From the NCBI GenBank assembly GCA_900618795.1, contig UYJD01000014.1, positions 480,559 through 544,558 on the forward strand: DNA of 64,000 nucleotides. Direction: 5' to 3'. Each line of letters starts with the position of its first letter. The first letter of the stretch is position 1. Below are positions 33,074-43,873 of this stretch, piece after piece. The notes under the pieces were generated by a model. That model made no database searches and was not told the DNA's origin. It worked only from the letters and a program-made list of their open reading frames with translations. The position numbers were made by a program, and so were the translations under genes. This stretch comes from Cyanodermella asteris. Its lineage: Eukaryota; Ascomycota; Lecanoromycetes; Ostropales; Stictidaceae.

Positions 33074-34110
33074 GGCTGTGAAGGTTGATGGAGCTTCACG
33101 AACCAGCAAGTTTGCGGGAGCCAGCAGTTCTTATGACAGGCCCAACCATGTTGATCTCGTGCCGTCAGGTGTACCAGGAGCTCGGTCCACTTGCCGTGAG
33201 ACCGGCTCGAAGTTTAACGTAGCAGTTCACGTTGGTGTCATAACTTGGAGTCAACATGTATGAGAGCAATACTCGTTGGTAACTTGGACATTGTCATTGT
33301 CAAGGCCACCTTTTCAACAGCTTGCTCGTCCAGGCTTTGCATTCACACAGGGCCATGGACCACGGAGACCTATGAATCGCATAGCAGTGTATACAGAAAA
33401 TAGAGTTGGATCTCGAAAGTCGGGTGTGTAACAAGGGGAAGGAGATCCACCGACAGCAAGCTAAGCCGACCAACGGCGGTCATGCTGGAAGCTTGCATCG
33501 ACGAGCCGTTGAGAGTCTCGTGACGATGCAGCAGTTGATTCGCCGGTCGGCCCCGTCGAGGAGGGAACTTGCTTGTGGCTTGCAGCTAGCTCTGGGAGCT
33601 GAGCAGCAGATTTGCCCGTTTCGGCGTTGGTGTTCCGACCAAAGCGCAGATCGTCTCAACCCCGCGCAATCTCGAAGCGCAATCGAAGCCAATCACCTTC
33701 TTCACTGCCACCTCGCTTTAGGCCCATGACTACGCTCCCTTTTGAATCCCAGTCAGCATCTGGTCATTGATGCAACTAGCCTGAGAGCTCCAGTACATTG
33801 TGGAAGAACGCAGGCTACGTGTGACTCTGCTGGACAGCCTGCCCCTTCAGTCCTGGACTAACAGATAAAATTGGATGCTAAGTAAATAGCAGTTTGATGC
33901 TTTCATCACAAAGTGGCGCATGAGTCGCTATGCAATCATCGGTTCAATAAGTCGAAACTGGAAAGGACATTAATGAAACCGGCGAGCTTTTCTGTTGCTT
34001 CCTGCTCTTAACCTGGCAGACGTACATCGTCGTTTCTTGCTTCTGGCGCACCAGGGCGTCTTCCAGAATCTTATCAGAGAACCTCATTGTATGTTAAAAT
34101 ACTTCTGAGG
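33074..34110. other. Divergent intergenic region
   Basis: Upstream of the secreted protein gene (minus) and the karyopherin gene (plus). No element recognised. Confidence 0.45.
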
Positions 34111-37101
34111 ATGGAGAATGGGACTTTCATTACCGCCGAAGATATAATAGGCCTCGTTTTGCGATTCTGGTGTCAGCAAGGTAGACTGACGCCCGAGGCC
34201 CTCCAAGCGACTGAAGCCACCTTAAGGTCCGTTCAGGATCGTTATCCTACCGAGATCAGGCTTCAGCTCGCCCGACAAATTTTCAGTCACAACAATGAGC
34301 AAGTCAGGTTCTTTGCAGCCAGCCTGTTCAGTGCGGTTGCGGCCGCTCCAGATGCCCCCAAACTCAAAGCGGAGTACATCGACCTTCTTGCTCGCGCAAT
34401 AGAACGAGGCAGTTCGCAACTGGAGATCAGAAAGCTCTGCGATGCTGTCGCGATACTGTTCTGTACTTCGAGGGGATGGCAGGGGTGTTTCGACGATTAC
34501 CTAGCCATATGTCTCCCAGCCTTCGTTGACTGTGACTACGGCCCTCATATGCAGGCCATTGCACACGCCAGTGGCCTCCTCCCTCTGCACGTTGCCTTGA
34601 CCCTGAGCGATGCGCTGACAGAGCAGACAGGGCGATTAAATCAAGACGCCGCGCAAAACGACACTACAATGCAAGAATTTGCATCCAACGCGAAGCGAAT
34701 GCTCCCCGTTGTATCGGCACTTCTCACAGTCGACGGGCTCGCAAATGAACTTGAGTCGCCACTGTCTGTCCTAAGAAGGATGATTGATCATCCAGCTATC
34801 TCACTCCAAACCTCGATCAGCTTTGAGATCGACTTGGTCCAGATCTCGAAACAAGTCCTGGCTTTGCTCACTGCACCTATCAGGAAGAACTTGCGAGATG
34901 TCGCCAGCTTGGTCGAGGTGCTCTTAAAGAAGGCAGGTACACCAACTGGGTTCCCGGCGGGAATCATGGCCTACGTCACTGACCATGACGATGGTGCTCT
35001 TTCAACGATCTTGAGACATCGTGGTGGTCAGCTCCAAGACGAGGTGACGATTTCTGGAGCGCAAGATCTGGTGCTTAGCATCGCGAATCATGCTTTGGAG
35101 ACGGAAGAAATATTCAAACATGCCGCTGATCATCGTTGGCGGCAAATACTTGACGTCCTCGTCTCAGAGTTTGGTCGTGAAGGCGCAGACGACGATGAGA
35201 AGTACTTTTCGTTCAGGTTGCTCGGATTCTGGAACGAATTTATCGATTCGGCAACTTTGGCTCTTGCCGATAGCGAGACATCTTATGAAGCCACAGCTAC
35301 AATACAGCAGGTCGTTATAGCAGCACTGATTCGCATCGTTCCATTCATTGTGGAATCAGACGACGATTCCGGAAGCGACAACCTTGCTCATCTGCGCCAG
35401 GAAGCTCATGAGGTGTTACTAGCCGTCTATTCCTTCTTCCAGACAAATCCTCCCTGTCCTCTTGTGATGACAAAGACATATTCCAGGCTCGCACGAGAGG
35501 AAAGACCTCACTACTGCATGTGGCTGCTATCTCTGGATGAGACTATATCGGAAGACCAAATTCCTGCCAATGCTCGGCTAGCAGCCTTCACCGTCGTCGC
35601 CGAGTATGCATCGAAGTCAGCTTCAAATGATGCGGCGATCGCAGTCCTTCTCAGTCTTCCTCATTTCGATGCAACCCAAGCCAAGAGCCCGTCAGACATC
35701 CGCCACACCACCAAATTCATCCATGCATATAGTTCATACTTTCAGCGACATCCCGGGACCCTTCTGTGCCTAATTGAGATACTATTTCAATTTCTTGGAT
35801 GTGATGAAGAAGAGTTGAGACAGCTTGCCGCCCAAAGCCTTTCGTCAATCTGCCAGCATTGTCGTTTGGAGATGACGGCCCACGTTGGTGCCTTGTTGTA
35901 CCGGTGCCAGAAGTCTCAGATGAATGAATCGAGACCTCTACTACTCGAGGCATGTGCAGCAGTCGCTTACGCCGCCGACCAGAATTCTCAAAATCGAGAC
36001 ACGATTGCGACGGTCGTTCAGTTCATCGAAGCAGATGTTGCAGCTTTTCTGGACATTGGACAAGAAAACATTGATGAAGATCAAGGAAGCAGAGCGGGCC
36101 TCAGAATTTTGGACTCAATTCGTCGATTTGGCTTAGCCATAAGCAAAGGCTCAGACCAAGCTTCCGCTATCGACATCGAAGGCGAAGACGTCGCCGCCGA
36201 GAGCGCCATCGTGCAGCATCAAGAAGTGCACCTGCAGCAGCGTCTAACCAGCTGTACTTCTCAGCTTCTTGGGAGCCGTCACATGAACAACTCCGAAGCC
36301 GCCTTCCGTCTCGTATGCGACATATTTCTTGTGCAACAGCAATTCGCTGTTCCCATGATATTCGATTTTCCTGCGTCGCTCCATCTTGAGGTCATGCGCT
36401 TGTGTGTTGCGAAGCAGCTTGCAGCTGATTATGCACTCGCAACCTTCTCACAGGCCATCAAAGCCAAGAAACTTGGTCAAATCGGACCGGTCGCGGAAGA
36501 AGCTTTTGCCTTCATACTACAGCATGTACACGAAAACGCCACCACCGCCATCGACCCCGACAGCCTGACCAACGCACTCGAGCTCATCACCATCTTCATC
36601 ACGAACTTTCCCATCATCGTTGCAAACAGCATAAGCGATTTTGCTACTTTACTCGGCCAATTGACCTATCTAATCACCCTGCCAGAATCTCTGCCCAAGG
36701 CAGCGGTCTGCAACCTCTGGTTAGCACTGCTAGACGATACTCACAGTTTAGTATCTAACCTCCCAGTACAGCATCTAAACTTTCTTGTGTGGAACATCTG
36801 CAGTCAGATCGCTGGTGGTTTTCTGAAGCAGGACCTACCAATTCTTGCGGCGCTGGTTGGGAACCTGGTTGTCAAAGGACCGAACGTGCGAAGGATCTTC
36901 GAAGATGCTTTCAAAGAGTTACAGAGTCAGAATATGTTTGTCTCGGGCTGGGAAAGATTTGTGAGTCAGATCTTCATGTTGAGGGGTAAGAAGGCACAGA
37001 CGAAGAATGTCATTACGGAGTTTTGGGAGTCGTGCGCAAAGGGTCCAGTCGCCGGGGAATATGCGGACGAATCTGACGAGGACATAATCGTGCTTGACTA
37101 G
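34111..37101 (+). CDS. Importin-beta family karyopherin (importin-13/transportin-3/Kap122-like)
   Basis: 996-aa all-helical HEAT-repeat protein from ATG 34111 (the frame is open upstream but has no ATG). The N-terminus (LEATEATLRSVQ-type start, then QLARQIFSHNNEQVRFFAASLF) matches the importin-beta N-terminal pattern, in which the second helix pair contacts Ran. A central HEAT repeat, FLGCDEEELRQLAAQSLSSICQHCR, is close to the transportin-3/importin-13/Mtr10 group. The length is normal for the family. The acidic C-terminus ends in ADESDEDIIVLD. It would carry cargo through nuclear pores under Ran-GTP control. Which paralogue (Kap122/Pdr6, Mtr10 or Msn5 type) cannot be settled without alignment; Kap122/importin-13 is my preferred guess. 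Confidence 0.8.
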   Translation: MENGTFITAEDIIGLVLRFWCQQGRLTPEALQATEATLRSVQDRYPTEIRLQLARQIFSHNNEQVRFFAASLFSAVAAAPDAPKLKAEYIDLLARAIERGSSQLEIRKLCDAVAILFCTSRGWQGCFDDYLAICLPAFVDCDYGPHMQAIAHASGLLPLHVALTLSDALTEQTGRLNQDAAQNDTTMQEFASNAKRMLPVVSALLTVDGLANELESPLSVLRRMIDHPAISLQTSISFEIDLVQISKQVLALLTAPIRKNLRDVASLVEVLLKKAGTPTGFPAGIMAYVTDHDDGALSTILRHRGGQLQDEVTISGAQDLVLSIANHALETEEIFKHAADHRWRQILDVLVSEFGREGADDDEKYFSFRLLGFWNEFIDSATLALADSETSYEATATIQQVVIAALIRIVPFIVESDDDSGSDNLAHLRQEAHEVLLAVYSFFQTNPPCPLVMTKTYSRLAREERPHYCMWLLSLDETISEDQIPANARLAAFTVVAEYASKSASNDAAIAVLLSLPHFDATQAKSPSDIRHTTKFIHAYSSYFQRHPGTLLCLIEILFQFLGCDEEELRQLAAQSLSSICQHCRLEMTAHVGALLYRCQKSQMNESRPLLLEACAAVAYAADQNSQNRDTIATVVQFIEADVAAFLDIGQENIDEDQGSRAGLRILDSIRRFGLAISKGSDQASAIDIEGEDVAAESAIVQHQEVHLQQRLTSCTSQLLGSRHMNNSEAAFRLVCDIFLVQQQFAVPMIFDFPASLHLEVMRLCVAKQLAADYALATFSQAIKAKKLGQIGPVAEEAFAFILQHVHENATTAIDPDSLTNALELITIFITNFPIIVANSISDFATLLGQLTYLITLPESLPKAAVCNLWLALLDDTHSLVSNLPVQHLNFLVWNICSQIAGGFLKQDLPILAALVGNLVVKGPNVRRIFEDAFKELQSQNMFVSGWERFVSQIFMLRGKKAQTKNVITEFWESCAKGPVAGEYADESDEDIIVLD

Positions 37102-37456
37102 TTGCCGGCATGATTTCGAGGACAGGCTCGGTCATAATATCTGTGGTCCAGCATCGGGGTCCTGTATGCCTTGTTATGCAGACATGGAACCACCTAATAT
37201 AACTAATAGGCAGCAAATTATCTCGAAAATAGTTTCTCTTTGATTCTGCGCGATGATGTCCACTTTGGGCTTGGTGTTCCGACTGCTATGAGCTGCGACC
37301 CTGCCGGTTGATTCTGTATATACAATTTGCTCAACCTGCTCCAAACTTCCAGATCCGTCTCTTTCGCAAATTCGCGTCCATTTTGATTGTTTTCGATTGC
37401 AAATGGACCCCCCTCGAGGTTCTCATCCCAAACGATCCCGGAACGAATTCCCAGAA
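37102..37456. other. Convergent 3' intergenic region
   Basis: Between the karyopherin and FUN14-family gene ends. Nothing recognised. Confidence 0.45.
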
Positions 37457-37957
37457 TCAAAATTCCGCAAACGCAGCCAACGCAAACGTGACCCCAAAAC
37501 AGACCTTGAAAGCCACATTATCCCTGACCAGTCCCCGTACGTTGACCCCCTTGACCCACCCCTGTATCCTCTGCGTCGGCACCACGTGAACGCCCTTGAA
37601 CTCCAAGTACTGCACGCCCGCCACCGCCGCCCCGATCAGGAACGTCAGCGTCCTGGAGAACATGCCGACCGCCAGCCCGCCGACGAGGCCGAGCAAGCTG
37701 CCGGAGCTGACTTGGCGGAAGATGGCCGGGTTGACTTTGTTGTCTTTCACAATCGGGTTCTTGGCGTCGTTTTGGTACGTGCGGAAGATGGAGGATGGGT
37801 AGGATGATGATGAGGAGCTGGAGTCGCAGAGGAGTGGCCGGGAGGTAAAGGGGCTGGATTGGCTGAGGAGCGTGCTGGTTAGGAGGGTGGTGGTGCCGAG
37901 GCCGAGGCCGAGGGTTAGGGCGCGGGGAGCGCGCGAGAGGAAGAGGAGGGTGGTCAT
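37457..37957 (-). CDS. FUN14-domain mitochondrial membrane protein
   Basis: 166 aa from ATG 37957 (MTTLLFLSRAPRAL). The frame is open further upstream, but that stretch does not look like the family. Residues 1-40 are basic and hydroxylated, typical of a mitochondrial presequence. The FUN14 core follows: SSGSLLGLVGGLAVGMFSR, a Gly-rich first membrane helix, then TLTFLIGAAVAGVQYLEFKG and a C-terminal hydrophobic helix (VAFKVCFGVTFALAAFAEF). FUN14/FUNDC proteins sit in the outer mitochondrial membrane. In animals FUNDC1 is a mitophagy receptor with an LC3-binding motif. I see no obvious N-terminal YxxL motif here, so a mitophagy role is not shown. Confidence 0.82.
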   Translation of the reverse strand: MTTLLFLSRAPRALTLGLGLGTTTLLTSTLLSQSSPFTSRPLLCDSSSSSSSYPSSIFRTYQNDAKNPIVKDNKVNPAIFRQVSSGSLLGLVGGLAVGMFSRTLTFLIGAAVAGVQYLEFKGVHVVPTQRIQGWVKGVNVRGLVRDNVAFKVCFGVTFALAAFAEF

Positions 37958-38830
37958 GCTTGACAGATTTCTGGTCCGGAGGCAGAAGATGAAGGTCGAT
38001 TGCGTGGGAGGAGAGGTGTTGGGACTTTGGCTTGGGGGTGAAGGGGGAGAGGTGGAGTGGATAGGATGGACGGTGAGGTGAAGCTTTGTGTTGAGAGTTG
38101 GATTGCAGCTGGTTTCGGTGACGATGTCATCGCTGTTCGGAGTTGGTCCGCTATGGAGTTGGTCTGTGCCGATTGAGCAGAGCCGCATTCTGAAATGTCG
38201 GTTTCGTTCTTTTTTCTTCATGCCCTGTCATTGTTGATGTACGATTGTAGGCTTTTCAAATTCGAGAAGCGTGTTGCTTATGAGGTCCACGGAAGATCAG
38301 TCACAAGCTGGGATGCCCAAAGTTATAGACGTTGTCGATGCTGTCCTTGGATCGCTTTTTTGTAACATTCGCTTGGTGCCAATTGATCCTTGGTCTTGAT
38401 TATTACTAGCATGACACAACATAAATCGTGGAACGTGACCTCTCCCTCGTGACGATGTCGTTTGTAGGGTATCTGTGATAATACTGGAGCCTGGGGTCTA
38501 CCTTGGAACAATTAAATTCAATTTAAGACGGTCACCAAGGGTTGAAAAGTCACTGTGCAAGCACACTGGAATGAACAATTCTGCGAGCGTCTCGATCTCA
38601 ATCTCAATCATCCCTCGGGGTATATACAGGAAGCGACTGTATGAGAAGTATATACGAGAAAGAAAAAAAAATGTTCCAGGTACATTATAATGCAAAGCAT
38701 ACCACCAAACGAATGCCAGTCGTTTCCCAGAAATCCCTCGACGCCAATGCCCCCGTCTGAACCAGTCTCACGCCATCATGCTTCGTAAAAATCTCAAAAT
38801 GTATAGTTCGAGTCTATGGTGACGGTTTCC
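37958..38830. other. Intergenic region
   Basis: Upstream of the FUN14 gene and downstream of the eqolisin gene. Contains a poly-A run near 38660-38671. No gene recognised. Confidence 0.45.
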
Positions 38831-39754
38831 CTATGAGCCGTAGGAGAACTGAAGGTCGGTAGCAGTGTCAATGTTCGCGTGGCAGACAACGTTGTTGTTG
38901 GCGACCATGTCGACCAGCGTGCTACCAGCCAGGTTGACGCCTCCGTTCGTCGTGCCAGCGTTGCAGCCGCTCATGTGCACCGGCGTGAAGCTGCCAAACG
39001 GCACGAGGCCACCGGCGGAGAAGTCCTCGTAGATCCACTCGGCGTTGACGCCCTGGAGCGCGTTGTCGTTGCTGGGCGCGTTGAAGTTGTTGCTGTACTC
39101 CTGGCCCGTGTTCTGGTTCTTGAAGTAGACGTTGCCCGTCGTCGGGCCGTACGAGGTCACGACGCAGAAGATGGTGTCGCCGGGCGAGACGCTGAAGCCC
39201 GAGATCTCCGACTCCGGGTTGGGGAACCATTCGAACCAGGCGTTGGCGGACTGGTAGCTGGAGCCGTCGGAGTTGACGGTCACGGCCGAGGTGGTGCCCG
39301 CCTGCAGGATGGCGCCGCCGTATGTGTATCCGTCGATGCCGACCCACTGGCTGCCGTACCAGGTACCGGTCCCGGATTGTCCCGATGGAGGGGACAGTGT
39401 CGGCATGGTCCAGGAAGCTTGGAGGGTGGTGAACTTCTGCCCGCTCGGTGCCGAGGTCTGCACGGCGCCGCACCAGTTGGAGGAGTAATCTGTGTTGAAG
39501 GTGGTGTTGCCCGTGGCGATGTTGACGTGGACTTGCGGGCCCTTGCCGCCCTTGTAGTCGGCGGGCACATTGGGATGCGACGCGCCGTCGCTAGAGTTGC
39601 CGCTGACGGCGGCGGCGCGAGCCATGTGGCCGGCGAGGTAGCGTTCCCGGCGAGCAGCGGCGACATCGCGGGAGGTCATGCCAGTGCCTGCAGCCGGAGC
39701 GGCGGTGGCGACTGTGGCGGCAAGGGCCGCCACGAGGGTGGTGGTGAAGTACAT
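38831..39754 (-). CDS. Secreted glutamic peptidase (eqolisin, family G1)
   Basis: Acid protease of the scytalidoglutamic/aspergilloglutamic peptidase family, 307 aa from ATG 39754. Residues 1-19 are a signal peptide. Residues about 20-75 form the propeptide (basic, with RRERYLAGHMAR). The mature beta-sandwich has YSSNWCGAV (90-98), SQWVGIDGYTYGGAILQAG with catalytic Gln136, WFEWFPNPE (173-181), SVSPGDTI and AEWIYEDF with catalytic Glu239. Both members of the Gln/Glu pair are present, so it should be active. Four Cys occur in the mature part. Codons are strongly C/G-ending, so expression may be high. Such enzymes work at very low pH outside the cell, which fits an acidifying or acid-dwelling fungus (inference). 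Confidence 0.95.
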   Translation of the reverse strand: MYFTTTLVAALAATVATAAPAAGTGMTSRDVAAARRERYLAGHMARAAAVSGNSSDGASHPNVPADYKGGKGPQVHVNIATGNTTFNTDYSSNWCGAVQTSAPSGQKFTTLQASWTMPTLSPPSGQSGTGTWYGSQWVGIDGYTYGGAILQAGTTSAVTVNSDGSSYQSANAWFEWFPNPESEISGFSVSPGDTIFCVVTSYGPTTGNVYFKNQNTGQEYSNNFNAPSNDNALQGVNAEWIYEDFSAGGLVPFGSFTPVHMSGCNAGTTNGGVNLAGSTLVDMVANNNVVCHANIDTATDLQFSYGS

Positions 39755-41030
39755 GATGAAGGGGACGGGGGTATAAACGAGTACCAGAGGTATCAGCACG
39801 AGGCCAAGACAAGGAAAGTTGGGGCTGGCGGTTGATCGAGTGGATGGAAGAACACTAGGAGACGCGGATCTCTAGAAGATCTTATACATGTAGACCTCAA
39901 TGGTCGAGAGATGGGAGCAAAGCCAAGGGGGCGGATTCGACATGAGGCCGCAGGGCATGATCCACACCATCTGGACAGGATGACCATAGAAAAGGGTTCC
40001 TCCATGTAGCAACGCGGCTCAGATATCCACGGCCGAGGCGCAACGTACTCGGCGACCAGCCATCAGCGGCGTCTGTCGACAAACGAGATCCCTGTACTCA
40101 AAGGCTGCCGGCCTCTCGGCATGGCGCTTTACACAAAACGGCATACAGCCAGACGGCAAAATTCTTCTGGAAAATCGGGAAGGAAATGGAGGCATTCGGA
40201 GATGGACGAATGGGAAAGGGAGGATGGGCAGTGTACAACAGTCTTAGGACGAAGGTAAAGTAGCTGAAACAGTATCTGATCTCCGAAGGGAGGTGTGGGG
40301 ATGATTTGGCTCACGGGATGTGGCTTGCTTAGGGTTCGACGGATCAAGAACGCATGAGAGGGAAAAAGAGCTTATTCGAGGAAGCTGAGATTTCTGAAAG
40401 TGAAGCAAAGTAGCAAACCCAGCAAAGCGACCTGCTGCCAGGTCGAGTTATACGGCACAGGTCGCACGAGCAGGCGACCGCGTGCCTGGCCGCGTGTCGA
40501 TCTGGTAGTGAAGCTGGGACAGATCTCAAGGCGAAGCTCGCACGAGGACGACTTGGGCACGCGAGCCGACGCAGACAGCTTACTCTGGCTCGAGGCTGAC
40601 AAAGTCGGTGGAGTTTGTCTTCGTGGCCGATAGGAGAAGCTGAGGCCGGCGGATCAGCGTGATCGACGCGCTCAGGTGGATGCTTCAAGTCGTTCTGCCG
40701 CCGCGATTCGCCAGCGCCGCTTGCGCAACCAAGCGGTAGCAATTAGCTCGGCGACCAATGCGCTTCCGTAGACGCTCACTGTCGCGCAGTCACCAGATCC
40801 GGTCAAGGGGGAACGTCTGCCATCGTGAGCTGGCAGCGAAGGGTGTGCGCCCAGCTAGGCCCGCATGTGCCGGTCGATCTGTGCAGCGACGATCCGCTCG
40901 ATGGACTAGCTGTGGTGTGGTGGGGCGTGGTGAGTAAAGTATCCTTGTCCTTTATCATTATGCGATTGCATTATGTCTATCTGCGACTCTATCGCTCCTC
41001 CTGCCCGTCTAGTGCCGCCGTGATGACTGA
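39755..41030. other. Intergenic region (about 1.3 kb)
   Basis: Upstream of the eqolisin gene and downstream of DBP3. No conserved frame, RNA or repeat recognised. Confidence 0.45.
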
Positions 41031-42893
41031 TTAGTCGTCGAACTTGATTTTCTCTGCCTTCTTGCCCGTGTCTTCCTTGTAAAAGGCCCCGTACGTGTCG
41101 TGCTGCTTTTTCTTGATGGTCGTGCCGAACTTCAGCAGCTCCTCCGGGACCGCCTGGTTTGCCGCCTTCAGCACTGCGATCAGCGACCCCGAGTAGGCCT
41201 TGTCATGTTCGGTGAACATGGTGATGGCCAGCCCTTCGGCCCCAGCGCGCCCTGTGCGACCGATGCGGTGCACGTAGTCCTCGATGGTCAATGGAAAGGT
41301 CACGTTAAGCACCAATTTGACGTTGGGTATGTCCAAGCCGCGCGCCGCCACGTCCGTAGCCACAAGTAGTGGTGTCTCTCCAGACTTGAATCCTTCCAAA
41401 GCTTTGGTCCGCCGTTCCTGACTCAGATCGCCGTGGATGCCTGCAACCTTCATACCTCGGTGGTACAGAAAGTTCTCCACCCGACTAGCCTCTTTCTTGT
41501 ATAGACAAAAGACAAGTATTCGGTCTTGTGCGTTCTTGCCCGACTGATACTGCTTGATCAGCTGCAACAGCCGTTGCTCCTTCGCCCGCGTGTCTACCAC
41601 CTCGACGAGCTGCTTGATGCGGTTGTTTGCCCGCAACTCTCCGTCGGGATTGTCGGCGCCAATATTGATTCGTACCGGCTTATGCATGAATGTCGCGGCA
41701 AGCTCGCGCACCGAAGGTGGCCAAGTGGCTGTGAACATGAGGGTCTGCCTGTTGCGACCTTTGCTGGCCATTCCGGTCGACGACGGGCTTGGCAGGGTCG
41801 ACGAGATGATCTTTCTGATTTCTTGCTCAAAACCTTTGTCCAGCATGCGATCGGCTTCGTCAAGCACTACGTAGCTGACATTGCTTAGGTCAGCCGACCC
41901 TTCCTCGATCAGATCATTGAGTCGTCCGGGCGTAGCCACCACGATCTGCGCCGTCTTGAGGTCCTTCCGCTGTCCATCTTTGGGAACGCCTCCATATACA
42001 CATACGGCACCGAGACCTGCGGGCTTGCTTATTAGGATGATTTGTTCGTAGATTTGCACGGCCAGTTCGCGCGTCGGTGACACAATCACTGCTCTAGCTG
42101 GCGAACCCTTTGTCTTGCCGCTGCCCTGTGCAGCCATGATATGTCGCACACAGGGTACACCGAAGGCCAGCGTTTTGCCTGAACCGGTCTCCGCAACACC
42201 GACGACATCCCGCCCTGAAAGCAGAAATGGCCATGCGGCCGACTGAATTGGCGTAGGGTTTTTGAAGGATGCGAAAATCTTGGGCTCCGGTGTCGCAGTG
42301 GTGGGAAGGTGGCTGAATGCAAGGATGGGCCGTAGTTTTGAATCTGTGCCTGCATCATTGATGGTAATATGGTTGTCGGAGAGAAATTTGTCCACCTCAG
42401 ATTGTGCTAGGGAGCTGAGGGTCGAGGACTGTTCGTATGCCAATGAGCTGTTTGAAGCTGTTCCATTTTGTCGTGGTATCTGCGCGCTTGCGCTGGGCTC
42501 TTCTACCTCCTGATCATCGACATCCTCCTGCTCGGCCTTTTTCAGGGCCTTGAGTCGCTTCTTCTCTGCTTTGCGAGCTTCTTTCGCTGCCCGCTTCGCC
42601 GCCTTTTCGTCCAGCTCTGCAGCAGGGTCGGCAGCAGGGCCGTCTTCGGAGGCGTCTGGCGCAGTAGCACCCTCTGTGACCTTCTCTCTTTCCTTGCGCT
42701 CCTTCTTTTCCTTCTTGAGTCGCTTCTTTTCTCGTCGTTCATCCTTGCTGAGCTTGGGTTCGGCCTCGGCGACTGTTGCGGCGTCGCTGGGCTGTTCTTT
42801 CAACTTTCTCTTCTTTTCCTTGCGGGGGAGATTCTCTACATTGATGGTGTTTGAGCTGGCGGCAGCTGCCTCGTCGGCTTTTCTTTTCGACAT
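41031..42893 (-). CDS. DBP3: ATP-dependent DEAD-box RNA helicase, ribosome biogenesis
   Basis: Nucleolar helicase for 60S pre-rRNA processing, 620 aa from ATG 42893 ([10 protein letters not shown]); the upstream extension lacks an ATG. Residues 1-135 are Lys/Glu-rich with [14 protein letters not shown], the nucleolar type of tail seen in Dbp3. Helicase motifs: Q motif PTPIQ (213-217), I AETGSGKT (234-241), Ia PTRELA (273-278), Ib TPGR (321-324), II DEAD (345-348), and III TAT (388-390), a Dbp3-style change from SAT. Motif IV (VFCLYKK), V ([12 protein letters not shown], about 512-523) and VI ([10 protein letters not shown], about 542-551) follow. The C-terminus [10 protein letters not shown] is also Dbp3-like. 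All catalytic residues are present. The 5' side lies about 100 bp from the neighbouring membrane-protein gene on the same strand. Confidence 0.93.
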   Translation of the reverse strand: MSKRKADEAAAASSNTINVENLPRKEKKRKLKEQPSDAATVAEAEPKLSKDERREKKRLKKEKKERKEREKVTEGATAPDASEDGPAADPAAELDEKAAKRAAKEARKAEKKRLKALKKAEQEDVDDQEVEEPSASAQIPRQNGTASNSSLAYEQSSTLSSLAQSEVDKFLSDNHITINDAGTDSKLRPILAFSHLPTTATPEPKIFASFKNPTPIQSAAWPFLLSGRDVVGVAETGSGKTLAFGVPCVRHIMAAQGSGKTKGSPARAVIVSPTRELAVQIYEQIILISKPAGLGAVCVYGGVPKDGQRKDLKTAQIVVATPGRLNDLIEEGSADLSNVSYVVLDEADRMLDKGFEQEIRKIISSTLPSPSSTGMASKGRNRQTLMFTATWPPSVRELAATFMHKPVRINIGADNPDGELRANNRIKQLVEVVDTRAKEQRLLQLIKQYQSGKNAQDRILVFCLYKKEASRVENFLYHRGMKVAGIHGDLSQERRTKALEGFKSGETPLLVATDVAARGLDIPNVKLVLNVTFPLTIEDYVHRIGRTGRAGAEGLAITMFTEHDKAYSGSLIAVLKAANQAVPEELLKFGTTIKKKQHDTYGAFYKEDTGKKAEKIKFDD

Positions 42894-42996
42894 TCTGAAG
42901 CGGTACGGTGCAATGTGCAATGTGTGAGCGCAATACGGTGCGGCAAGTTTTCGCGGCGCAAGACTCGGGTGCCGCAACTTTTTCTGCTGTTATCTC

Positions 42997-43422
42997 CTAA
43001 GCCCGAAACCGCAAAGCGGCCGTGATAACAACGATCACACATGTAAAGACAAAGTTGAAGATCGTCTGTATGTCGACAATGGACCTTTTAGGAATCTTGT
43101 ACCGGGCTTCGAGAATGTGTACCCACGGTATGCCAACGGTACAGATGGTTACCCAGACTCCTAAAACAGCAGTGGTCCACTGAGCGTCGTCAGGCTCCTT
43201 GAAGATGGGGTTTGTGTCGGGAGTATATATGGCCGCCAACAGAAGGTATATGGCAATAACGGCGTGGCTCAAGAATCTAGCGATGGTCCTGGGGACTGCC
43301 CAAAATGCCAATGATGCCAATTTTGGATCCGGTGGTGCTGTCTCAGCTATGCTTGTCTCGCGGTCATGAAGAGTTTCGTCGTCGGCGGCGAATTCGCTCT
43401 CACTTTACTGTTTCTCGAGCAT
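42997..43422 (-). CDS. Small integral membrane protein (122 aa), hypothetical
   Basis: Two-exon model: 43422-43409 (14 nt) and 43351-42997, joined over a 57-nt intron (GTAAAG..AAG with a CATGAC branch-like site). The join gives MLEKHIAETAPPDPKLASL. The second exon alone has no ATG, and the modelled join gives an exact frame, which supports it. Three hydrophobic helices are visible: AVIAIYLLLAAIY, TAVLGVWVTICTVGIPW and FNFVFTCVIVVITAAL. The last ends in a basic RFRA tail. No family recognised. The loop ARYKIPKRSIVD between helices 2 and 3 is basic. Location and function unknown. Confidence 0.6.
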
Positions 43423-43873
43423 GGTCAAGGTGCGATGAATCTGAAAGGTGAAGGAGTGAGATTTCATGAAAGAAAATGCGGGCTGCACAAGTTAATATAT
43501 GGGCCCGTGATAGTAGGTGCCACAGTGCAATTCAACGAGATCTCCAAAAGCGCCGAGAATCTCACGAATTCCAGGGGGATCATTAGCCGAAGGCCATCAG
43601 ATGACACTTCTTGGGAACGAACGCCGCTGCTTCGAATCCTCCTGGTGGTCTGGGTTTCAGATTCGGGCGCCCGGAGCCATCTTGTTTTTGTGCGTTACGT
43701 CTACTGTAGAGACCCTCGATTTCTCAAGCGACGTCTCAATCCCCGGAACGTCTTGAATTCTGTGAGCTATAGATCGCAATGAATTCAGCTGACATTCAAT
43801 CTGAGGGCAAACCTCTCCTCCTTCTGTTGTCCTCGACGTCGACAAGTAAATCTCGGAGAGCGTGAACATCTGA
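43423..43873. other. Intergenic region
   Basis: Between two minus-strand genes. A pyrimidine-rich CCTTCACCTTTCAG at about 43454-43441 on the minus strand could be a 5'-UTR intron acceptor for the small membrane protein gene. Confidence 0.4.

Noticed and set aside
38879-39835. 318-codon open frame opposite the eqolisin gene
   Set aside because: Same codon-bias effect; the minus strand has a complete protease with both catalytic residues.
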